From Verrucomicrobia bacterium UBA1629 (GTDB lineage Bacteria > Verrucomicrobiota > Kiritimatiellia > RFP12 > UBA1067): a stretch of DNA of 22,571 nucleotides. This document shows positions 14,177-20,509 of the stretch, piece after piece (positions within the stretch are counted from its first letter, which is position 1; the number at the start of each line of letters is the position of its first letter). The stretch spans positions 1-22,571 of the forward strand of contig DCMF01000083.1 of the NCBI GenBank assembly GCA_002321305.1. Direction: 5' to 3'. Position numbers and translations under genes: made by a program. The notes beneath the pieces were generated by a model that saw only the letters and a list, made by a program, of their open reading frames with translations, was not told the DNA's origin and searched no databases.

Positions 14177-15214
14177 ATGTCGAATCGCAGCTACTCGCAG
14201 GAAGAGCTTCGCGCCGCGCTGGAGCGGATGGGCGTCACGGGCGTGACGGACGTCGCGCGCTACGGGTCGGGGCACATCAACGACACGTTCAAGGTCGAGA
14301 CCGACCGGGGCGCGCGCTTCGTCCTCCAGCGCGTCAACACCGACATCTTCCCGCCGGAACTCCTGAAAAGCAACGTGCTGCGCGTCACGCGCCACCTGAA
14401 GGCAAAGGGCGTCAAGACGCTGGACGTGATCGGCTACGAGAACCCGTGGCGCGTTTCTGCGTTTCTTGAGGGCTACACGTCCGTCGATCTCATCACCAGC
14501 CCCGCGCAGGCCGAGCGCGCCGCCGGCGCGTTCGCGAAGTTCCAGAACGACCTCGCCGACCTGCCGCCGCCGCGCCTCGGCGAAATCATCCCGAAGTTCC
14601 ACGACACGGTAGACCGCCTGCGCCTCCTTGACGCGGCCGCTGCGGCGGACGTGAAGGGCCGCAAGGCGAAGGTCGCCGCCGAGCTTGCGTTCGTCGACCG
14701 GCGTCGCGAAGAGGCTGCGAAGATCGTCACGCTGATGCGTTGCGGCGAGATCCCGGAGCGCGTCACGCACAACGACACGAAGATCAACAACGTGATGCTT
14801 GCGCCGGACGGCACGAACGTCGTCATCGACCTCGACACGACGATGCCCGGCTCCGCGCTCTACGACTTCGGCGACATGGTGCGCACGGCGTCCGCCGCCG
14901 CCGCCGAGGACGAGCGGGACCTCTCGAAGGTCTACTCGAAGAAGGAGTACTTCGAGGCGCTGGTGAAGGGCTACCTCGCGGGGGCGAAGTTCCTGAACGA
15001 GGCGGAGAAGGCGAACCTCGCGTTTGCGGGGCGGCTCATCACGCTCACGATCGGCATCCGCTTCCTGACGGACTACCTCGCGGGCGACACGTACTTCCGC
15101 ACGGCCTACGACGACCACAACCTCGTGCGCTGCCGGACGCAGTTCAAGATGGTCGAGTCGATGGAGCGGCAGGCCGACGCCTACGAGGCGATCGTTCGCC
15201 AGTACGCGAAATAG
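14177..15214 (+). CDS. Phosphotransferase of the aminoglycoside-phosphotransferase fold, N-acetylhexosamine 1-kinase-like
   Basis: The 345-residue protein has a kinase-like APH fold. The N-lobe opens with GSGHINDTFKVETDRGARFVLQ (about 33-54), a nucleotide-binding loop and the lysine-position strand typical of NahK-like proteins. The catalytic loop is THNDTKINNVM with D200 as probable base and N205 as metal ligand, followed by VIDLDTTMPG with D218/D220 as the DFG-like metal site. The GHINDTF and LQRVN pattern is shared with N-acetylhexosamine 1-kinases (often mislabelled mucin-desulfating sulfatase), which phosphorylate GlcNAc/GalNAc at C1 for salvage of host or polymer glycans. True antibiotic resistance is unlikely. 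GGAGG lies 8-12 nt upstream of the ATG. The position between tkt and luxS supports a metabolic role. Sugar specificity is inferred. Confidence 0.78.
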   Translation: MSNRSYSQEELRAALERMGVTGVTDVARYGSGHINDTFKVETDRGARFVLQRVNTDIFPPELLKSNVLRVTRHLKAKGVKTLDVIGYENPWRVSAFLEGYTSVDLITSPAQAERAAGAFAKFQNDLADLPPPRLGEIIPKFHDTVDRLRLLDAAAAADVKGRKAKVAAELAFVDRRREEAAKIVTLMRCGEIPERVTHNDTKINNVMLAPDGTNVVIDLDTTMPGSALYDFGDMVRTASAAAAEDERDLSKVYSKKEYFEALVKGYLAGAKFLNEAEKANLAFAGRLITLTIGIRFLTDYLAGDTYFRTAYDDHNLVRCRTQFKMVESMERQADAYEAIVRQYAK

Positions 15215-15236
15215 GGAACAGGAAGGAACTTGTGCC

Positions 15237-15752
15237 ATGGAACTCATCGCCAGCTTTCAGGTCGATCACACGAAGATCCGTCCCGGCATCTACGTCTCGC
15301 GCGTCGATGCGGTCGGGGACGGCTTCGTGACGACGTTCGACGTGCGCATGAAGCGTCCGAACGTCGAGCCGGCCGTCCACCCGAACGCGCTCCACACGAT
15401 CGAGCACATCGTCGCGACATATCTGCGCAACGACCCCGTGTGGAAGGACCGCATCGTCTACTGGGGCCCGATGGGATGCCTCACGGGCAACTACCTGCTC
15501 GTGAAGGGGCGTCCGACGCCGCAGGAGATCTGTCCGCTTGTCCTTGCCGCGTTCCGCCATTGCCGCGACTACGCGGACGAGGTGCCGGGGACGACGGCCG
15601 AGACGTGCGGCAACTTCCGCCTGCACGACCTCGCGATGGCGAAGTGGGAGGCCGCGCAGTTTGTGGCGCGGCTGGAGCAGGCGCCGTCCTTCGACTATCC
15701 GACGGCGACGCGCATCGTGACCGAGGCCGGGCGGCTCTTCCACGATTCGTGA
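15237..15752 (+). CDS. luxS: S-ribosylhomocysteine lyase (LuxS)
   Basis: The 171-residue protein cleaves S-ribosylhomocysteine to homocysteine and DPD, the precursor of autoinducer-2, within the activated methyl cycle. The metal ligands are H53 and H57 in HTIEH and C124 in ETCGNF; the catalytic cysteine is C81 in MGCLTGNY, and the Glu of HTIEH is the second catalytic residue. The length is standard. The segment after C81 usually reads GCRTGFY, so here the Arg and Phe are replaced by Leu and Asn. AAGGA lies about 9 nt before the ATG. It ends the tkt operon and meets the hydrogenase-like operon tail-to-tail, with a 20-nt gap that holds no obvious terminator hairpin. No pfs/mtnN gene is in the window. 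Confidence 0.93.
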   Translation: MELIASFQVDHTKIRPGIYVSRVDAVGDGFVTTFDVRMKRPNVEPAVHPNALHTIEHIVATYLRNDPVWKDRIVYWGPMGCLTGNYLLVKGRPTPQEICPLVLAAFRHCRDYADEVPGTTAETCGNFRLHDLAMAKWEAAQFVARLEQAPSFDYPTATRIVTEAGRLFHDS

Positions 15753-15772
15753 TTTCCCGTGCGCGGCCTGTT

Positions 15773-16507
15773 CTAGCGCCCGATGAAGCGCAGCAGGGCC
15801 TCGAGTGTCGTCGCCGGGTGCGGCGGGCAGCCGGGGATGAAGAGCGCGGGCTCCGCCGGCAGCCGGCCGTGCGCGTAGAGTCCGCCGGAAATGGCGCAGG
15901 CCCCGGCCGCGACGAGGAACTTCGGCTCCGGCGCGGCGGCATAGGTCTTGTCGAGCGCGAGCTGCATGTTCGCCGTGACGGGTCCGGTCAGGTAGATGGC
16001 GTCCGCATGGCGCGGCGAGGCGACGAAGCGGATTCCGAAGCGGCCCATGTCCCACGCGAGCGTGCCGAGGACGTTCGCGTCCAGTTCGCACGCGGCGCAG
16101 CCGCCCGCCGAGACTTCGCGCAGCTGGAGGGAGTGCCGAAGCGCGCGCGCCTCGGCGTTCGCCTGGCGCGGCGGCTCATACGGGCCTTCGCCTGCTCGGA
16201 CGACGAGGTCGGCGCGGGCGAAGACGCCGAGGCGGTACTCCCGCGTGAAGCGGATCTTCGGGCAGACCGCTGCGCAGCGTCCGCAGAAAAGGCAGCGTCC
16301 CATGTCGAGAAACGCCCCGCGCGCGTCGCGTCCGAGCGCATCCGGGACGGGGCATGCGGCCTGGGCCCGCTTGAGGTCGTCCGCCGTCAGGTCGGCGTCA
16401 AGGACGGGGCGGCCCCGAAAGTCCGGCGGCAAGTCCGGTGCGGCCTTCGTGGGGAAAGCCCCGGTCCGATAGCCCTGTTTCAGCCGTGCGATGAGTGCCT
16501 TGATCAT
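15773..16507 (-). CDS. Ferredoxin-NuoB-like fusion, small subunit of Ehr-type complex (HyfI/EchC homologue)
   Basis: The 244-residue protein fuses two electron-transfer modules. Residues about 30-100 form a ferredoxin-like domain with one [4Fe-4S] motif, C72-x2-C75-x2-C78-x3-C82-P. Residues about 125-244 are the NuoB/hydrogenase small-subunit domain, with the proximal cluster ligands all present: C137 and C140 in GGCAACELD, C204 in AAGACAISGG and C227 in IPGCPPHP. The CxxC spacing of the first pair is that of group 4 hydrogenases, not the CC pair of complex I. It would pass electrons to or from the large subunit at the membrane's cytoplasmic face. In Hyf and Hyc the ferredoxin (HyfH/HycF) is a separate, two-cluster protein, so this fused single-cluster form is shortened. 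The ATG lies 4 nt after the large-subunit stop. It is the last gene of the operon. Confidence 0.88.
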   Translation of the reverse strand: MIKALIARLKQGYRTGAFPTKAAPDLPPDFRGRPVLDADLTADDLKRAQAACPVPDALGRDARGAFLDMGRCLFCGRCAAVCPKIRFTREYRLGVFARADLVVRAGEGPYEPPRQANAEARALRHSLQLREVSAGGCAACELDANVLGTLAWDMGRFGIRFVASPRHADAIYLTGPVTANMQLALDKTYAAAPEPKFLVAAGACAISGGLYAHGRLPAEPALFIPGCPPHPATTLEALLRFIGR

Positions 16508-16511
16508 GGTG

Positions 16512-17648
16512 TCAGCGGTCTGTTCCGCAGTAGGAGAGGTTGAATGACTTGTTGCAGATCGGAAAGTTCGAGATCTGCTCGCCCCGGAGCGCCCACGCGA
16601 GCCCCTGCCAGTTGTGGGCCGAGGGGTCGACGATCCGGTAGGCGCGCATCCCGTTCGCGGCGTCGAAGACGGCGGCATGGACGAGCGGTCCCCGCCAGGC
16701 GGCGACCGTCGCGACGATCGCGCGGAACGGCGGCATCGCCGGCTGCGCGGGCGCCGCGTCGGCCGTGCGCACGGTCTCGCCCGACCGCTCGCGAAGCGCG
16801 TCGAGGGCCTTCGCGCAGGCCTCCTCGATCTCCTGTCGGCGGATGAGGGCGCGCGAGAGGACGTCGCCGTTCAGCTCGACGGAGGCGCGGCGGGCGACGC
16901 CGACGAGCCCGAGCCTTTCCGCGACGTCCTTCGGCACGACGCCCGTGCCGTCGAGGCGGTCGCAGACGCTCGGCGACTCGAACATCAGGTCGAGCGCGGC
17001 GTCGAGATCCCGCTTGACGGCGTGAAGCCGGTCGAGGAGTCTTGCGCGCTTCTCCGCCGTGAGGGCGACGCGCATCCCGCCGGGGACGACGGCGTTGCGT
17101 CCGAAGCGGTTGCCGCAGAGAAGGGCGGTCATGTTGAGGTACTCGCCGCGGATGCGTCCGCAGAACGAGGCGGTCGGCAGGAACGCGACGTCGCCGGCGA
17201 GCGCCCCGAGGTCGCCGACGTGGTTGGCGATGCGTTCGAGTTCCAGGAGAAGCGCGCGCAGGCGGCGGTCGGCGTCCGTGACGCGCAGGCCGTCGCGCGC
17301 CTCGACGATCTCGGCGAAGGCGATGGCGGCGGCGGCCGACGTGTCGCCGGCGCACGTCTCGGCCAGGGCGACCTGCCGCGCGAGCCGCCCGTCCGCCCGG
17401 ACGATCCCGTCCTCGACGCCGCGGCGCTGGTAGCCGAGGAAGATCTGCAGGTTGTAGACGTCCTCGCCCATGCACTGGAAGCGGAAGTGTCCCGGCTCGA
17501 TGACGCCGGCGTGGACGGGTCCGACGGCGACTTCGTGCGCGGCCGCGCCCTTGAGGGGTGCGACGGCCGACGGCTCGTCGTAGGCGCCGAGCGCGTCGAG
17601 GCAGGCGCGCGCGGCTTTTTCGGTTTCAAACGGATGAATCTCGGTCAT
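16512..17648 (-). CDS. NuoD/HyfG-like large subunit lacking Ni-Fe cysteine ligands (Ehr type)
   Basis: The 378-residue protein aligns with the NuoD/hydrogenase-4 large-subunit fold: GPVHAGVIEPGHFRF (43-57), GYQRRGVED (72-80), ELERIANHVGDLGAL (136-150) and FGRNAVVPGGM (182-192). The Ni-Fe site needs two CxxC motifs. The first is reduced to C99 with D102 in place of the second Cys (ETCAGDTS). The C-terminal DPCxxC is replaced by N370-L-S372-Y-C374-G375, so both ligand positions are Ser and Gly, with one Cys out of register. It should not bind the Ni-Fe centre. The NuoC-like domain fused in HyfG/HycE is also missing, and no separate nuoC is present. AGGAGAGG gives a strong ribosome binding site. 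This fits energy-converting-hydrogenase-related (Ehr) complexes. Confidence 0.87.
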   Translation of the reverse strand: MTEIHPFETEKAARACLDALGAYDEPSAVAPLKGAAAHEVAVGPVHAGVIEPGHFRFQCMGEDVYNLQIFLGYQRRGVEDGIVRADGRLARQVALAETCAGDTSAAAAIAFAEIVEARDGLRVTDADRRLRALLLELERIANHVGDLGALAGDVAFLPTASFCGRIRGEYLNMTALLCGNRFGRNAVVPGGMRVALTAEKRARLLDRLHAVKRDLDAALDLMFESPSVCDRLDGTGVVPKDVAERLGLVGVARRASVELNGDVLSRALIRRQEIEEACAKALDALRERSGETVRTADAAPAQPAMPPFRAIVATVAAWRGPLVHAAVFDAANGMRAYRIVDPSAHNWQGLAWALRGEQISNFPICNKSFNLSYCGTDR

Positions 17649-17681
17649 CGGAATTCCTCTCCTGTCTTTCCTGTCCCTGCG

Positions 17682-18884
17682 TCAGTCCGTCCACATCGCC
17701 GCGCCGATGCAGACGGCGAGCCCCCCGGCCGTCAGGCCGGCGGCGAGCAGCGTCGGCACGACGGCCAGGCGGCGCGGCAGGCGCACAGGCCGGTTCGCGG
17801 GCCGCCCCATCGTCATCGCGAGACCGGCCCTCGTCATCGCGGCGAAGACGACGAAGAGGAGCAGCAGGACGGTCGCGGAGATCCAGGCGGGCGCCGTGCA
17901 GACGAGGCCGAGTTCCGTCAGGAAGAGGACGGACGGCGGCATGCCGCAGATGAGGAAAAGGCCGACGGTCCACAGGACCGCGTGCCCCTTCATCGAGACG
18001 CCGAGCCCCTGTACGGCGGCGATGGCGCGCGAGCCGAAGGCGAGGAGCAGGTTGCCGGCCGTCAGGAAGAGAAGCGTCTTCGTGACGGAGTGGACGGCGA
18101 CATGCGCGAGAAGCGCGACCTGGATGACGTCCGTCTGCGGCTTCCCGTCGAAGAGGAGGCCGAAGAGGGCGAAGAGGACGGCGGCGAGCCCCATGTGTTC
18201 GACGGACGAGTAGGCGAGGAGGCGCTTGAAGTCCGTCTGGCGCACCATGAAGACGGCCGCCGTCGCGACGGAGAGGAGTCCGAGCGCGAGCGTCGCGCGG
18301 TCGCAGAAGGGCGCGGCGGCGGCCGGCATCGCCTCGCGGAAGCGGACGATGGCGAAGAGCGAGCAGTTGAGAAGCGCGCCCGAGAGGAGCGCCGAGACGG
18401 GCGCGGGGGCCTCCGAGTGCGCGTCGGGCAGCCAGGTGTGAAAGGGCGCGAGCCCCGTCTTCGTGCCATAGCCCGCGAGGACGAACGCAAACCCCGCCTT
18501 GTACCACGCCAAACTGCCGGTCGTCTGCGCGTGGAGGACGAGCATCGTGCCGAAAAGCGCGAGGCCGATGCCGATCGAGCAGACGAGGAGGTACTTCCAC
18601 ATGGCCTCCAGCGACTCCTTCGTGCGGCGGTAGGCGATGAGCGGCGCCGAGACGAGCGTCGTCAGCTCGACGGCGACCCACATGAGCGGCAGCGAGGGCG
18701 CGAGAAGCGCGAACATCATCGCGGCGAAGAAGAGGCCGAGTCCGGCGTAGTAGGCCCAATGGGGCATGTGCTCGCCGCCTTCGCGCGCGTCGGCTTCTCG
18801 GAGGTAGGGGACGCTTTGGACGAGATCCGCCGCGAAGAGGCACGGCGTCAGCGCGAGCAGCAGTTTCTGGAGGAGGTATTCCAT
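17682..18884 (-). CDS. hyfF: HyfF-like antiporter subunit (NuoL/M/N family)
   Basis: The 400-residue membrane protein has about 11-12 helices and belongs to the proton-translocating antiporter-like family of complex I and group 4 hydrogenases. Key charged residues are in place: E73 in MWVAVELTTL (TM5 Glu), K142 in GYGTKTGLAPFHTWLPDAH (TM7 Lys with the family signature), YSSVEHMG at about 225-232, and H265/K269 in HSVTKTLLFLTAGN (TM8-TM12 region). It is shorter than E. coli HyfF (about 526) and lacks most of the C-terminal extension. It should pump H+ or Na+ when the hydrophilic arm turns over. It begins 7 nt after the HyfE-like stop and its own stop lies 33 nt before the large subunit. Confidence 0.88.
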   Translation of the reverse strand: MEYLLQKLLLALTPCLFAADLVQSVPYLREADAREGGEHMPHWAYYAGLGLFFAAMMFALLAPSLPLMWVAVELTTLVSAPLIAYRRTKESLEAMWKYLLVCSIGIGLALFGTMLVLHAQTTGSLAWYKAGFAFVLAGYGTKTGLAPFHTWLPDAHSEAPAPVSALLSGALLNCSLFAIVRFREAMPAAAAPFCDRATLALGLLSVATAAVFMVRQTDFKRLLAYSSVEHMGLAAVLFALFGLLFDGKPQTDVIQVALLAHVAVHSVTKTLLFLTAGNLLLAFGSRAIAAVQGLGVSMKGHAVLWTVGLFLICGMPPSVLFLTELGLVCTAPAWISATVLLLLFVVFAAMTRAGLAMTMGRPANRPVRLPRRLAVVPTLLAAGLTAGGLAVCIGAAMWTD

Positions 18885-18891
18885 GGCCTTT

Positions 18892-19572
18892 TCAGTGATG
18901 GCGGTGCAGGAGGTGGATGTCGCCCAGGCGGTTCATCCGGTCGGTGTCGAGCGAGTCGAACGTGCGGCTGATCTGGCAGATGGCGATGCCGAGGACGAAG
19001 ACCATCACGAAGACGTCCAGCAGGATGCCCAGCTCGACGACGAGGCCGCATTCCAGCAGGATGCCGGAGCCGAAGATGCCGATGCCGTTCTCGAAGACGA
19101 GGAAGCCGAGGGCCTGCGTGACGGCCTTCCGCCGCGAGCAGAGCAGGAAGAGCCCCGTGCCCATCGTCGCGAAGGCGACGGGGACGGCGAGTTCGCACGC
19201 GACCGACTCGTGGATGTGCAGAAGCCGACCGAGCGCAAGGCTGGCTGCGGCGATCAGGAAGGCGATCAGCTGCGAGACGCGGAAGGAGACCAGCGGCTCG
19301 ACCTCGCGCCGGGCGCGGACTTTCCGCACGGCGTAGAGCAGGAGCGCCGGCAGGGCGAGGCCCTTGACGAGCGCATTGATGGCGGCGACAAGCCAGATCC
19401 GGAACCCGGGCGCGCCGGCGGCCGCCCAGTCCCAGAGGAAGAGGGGCAGGAGTCCGATGAGCCAGCCCTGCGCGGCGACGAGGCGGATGGCGTGCGGCAG
19501 ACGGCCGGTGCCGGCGAGCGTCAGGTTCGTCAGCAGGAACAGCGACAGCAGGATTTCGGATGCGTGTGTCAT
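18892..19572 (-). CDS. hyfE: HyfE-like subunit (NuoK/MrpC-related)
   Basis: The 226-residue protein with about seven helices matches hydrogenase-4 component E in length (about 216 in E. coli). The conserved C-terminal half includes RRKAVTQALGFLVFENGIGIFG (about 147-168) with a buried glutamate corresponding to NuoK's essential Glu, and a late LGILLDVFVMVFVLGI helix. It should form part of the membrane ion path between HyfF-like and HyfC-like subunits. The end (RLGDIHLLHRHH) is a polar, His-rich tail common to this subunit. It follows the HyfC-like gene by 28 nt. Confidence 0.88.
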   Translation of the reverse strand: MTHASEILLSLFLLTNLTLAGTGRLPHAIRLVAAQGWLIGLLPLFLWDWAAAGAPGFRIWLVAAINALVKGLALPALLLYAVRKVRARREVEPLVSFRVSQLIAFLIAAASLALGRLLHIHESVACELAVPVAFATMGTGLFLLCSRRKAVTQALGFLVFENGIGIFGSGILLECGLVVELGILLDVFVMVFVLGIAICQISRTFDSLDTDRMNRLGDIHLLHRHH

Positions 19573-19600
19573 CTTGCGTTCGGCGGCGTGGGTCGATGGT

Positions 19601-20506
19601 TCAGGACAGGACGAGCAGCAGGGCGCCGAGCGTCGCCAGCATCAGCGCCGCCAGGAGGGCCTGTGGGGTTTTCAGGAAGCGCATGCGCGCCAGGGTTGAC
19701 TCGACGACGCCGACGAGCGCCGCCGTCGCGGCCACGCCGCCGAGCAGGGCCGCGACGCGCGCGGCGGGCGGCAGCGGCAGGGACGGGAGGAGCGTCGCGA
19801 CGAGAAAGGCCGCCAGGAGCTCGAACTTCAGCGCGGCGCCGTAGAGAATGAAGGCGAGGTCCGGCCCTGCGTTGTCGAGGACCATCGCCTCGTGGATCAT
19901 CGTCAGCTCGAGATGCGTCTCGGGGTCGTCGAACGGGACGCGGCAGCATTCGGACAGAAGGATGACGAAGAAGGCGATTCCCGTGAGGAGAAGCGAGACG
20001 GCGTGATGCGTCCAGACGTCCGCCGGGTAGCCGGCGAGCAGGTCGGCGAACGACGTCTGGCCCGTCAGAAGCACGAGAAAGCCGAGGATGACGAAGGCGA
20101 CCGGCTCGGCGAGGGCCGAGAACTGGACTTCGCGGCTTGCGCCCATGCCCTCGAAGGCGCTGCCCGTGTCAAGCGCGCCAAGGACCGTGAAGAAGCGGCC
20201 GGCGGCGAGCAGGTAGAAGAAGACGGCGGGCGAGAGGGAGCCGCGCGCCGCGCAGGGCTCCAGCGTCCAGGGGAAGACGAGGGCGGCGAGGAGCGTCGCG
20301 GCGAGCGCCAGGGACGGCGCAAGGTCGAAAATCCAGGTCGAGGTCGCGGAACGCGGACACGACTTGCGCAGGAGCTTGGCGAGGTCGAAGTAGAGGCGGA
20401 AGAGTCCCGGCCCGCGCCGTCCGGCGAAGAAGGCCTTGACCTGGTTGACGAGGCCGAGGAAGAAGGGCGCGAGAAGGAGCGCGAGAAGGAGGGCGAACGT
20501 GTGCAT
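19601..20506 (-). CDS. hyfC: HyfC/HycD/NuoH-like membrane anchor subunit
   Basis: The 301-residue integral membrane protein belongs to respiratory-chain NADH dehydrogenase subunit 1 and carries three landmarks: the cytoplasmic loop GRRGPGLFRLYFDLAKLLRK (29-48), GASREVQFSALAEP (122-135) and PFDDPETHLELTMIHEAM (191-208). These acidic and basic loops contact the NuoB/NuoD-like subunits and lead protons from the redox module to the membrane arm. The DDPETHLELTM form is that of group 4 hydrogenases; complex I differs. Eight or so helices are predicted by eye. The start lies 3 nt after the HyfB-like stop, so the two are tightly coupled. Confidence 0.9.
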   Translation of the reverse strand: MHTFALLLALLLAPFFLGLVNQVKAFFAGRRGPGLFRLYFDLAKLLRKSCPRSATSTWIFDLAPSLALAATLLAALVFPWTLEPCAARGSLSPAVFFYLLAAGRFFTVLGALDTGSAFEGMGASREVQFSALAEPVAFVILGFLVLLTGQTSFADLLAGYPADVWTHHAVSLLLTGIAFFVILLSECCRVPFDDPETHLELTMIHEAMVLDNAGPDLAFILYGAALKFELLAAFLVATLLPSLPLPPAARVAALLGGVAATAALVGVVESTLARMRFLKTPQALLAALMLATLGALLLVLS

Positions 20507-20509
20507 GGG

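Noticed and set aside
14177..15214. Aminoglycoside resistance kinase
   Set aside because: The fold is shared, but the GHINDTF/LQRVN pattern and the setting between tkt and luxS fit an N-acetylhexosamine kinase-like enzyme better.
12260..15247. Very long open frame on the minus strand (995 codons), with similar long antisense frames at 1829-4267, 4153-5970, 16614-18971 (+) and 19892-21688 (+)
   Set aside because: These are products of high GC and lie opposite genes with clear family motifs. Their translations are Arg/Glu/Asp/His-rich with no recognisable domain.
15753..15772. Bidirectional terminator between luxS and the convergent operon
   Set aside because: Only 20 nt, with no convincing stem and no T-runs on either strand.
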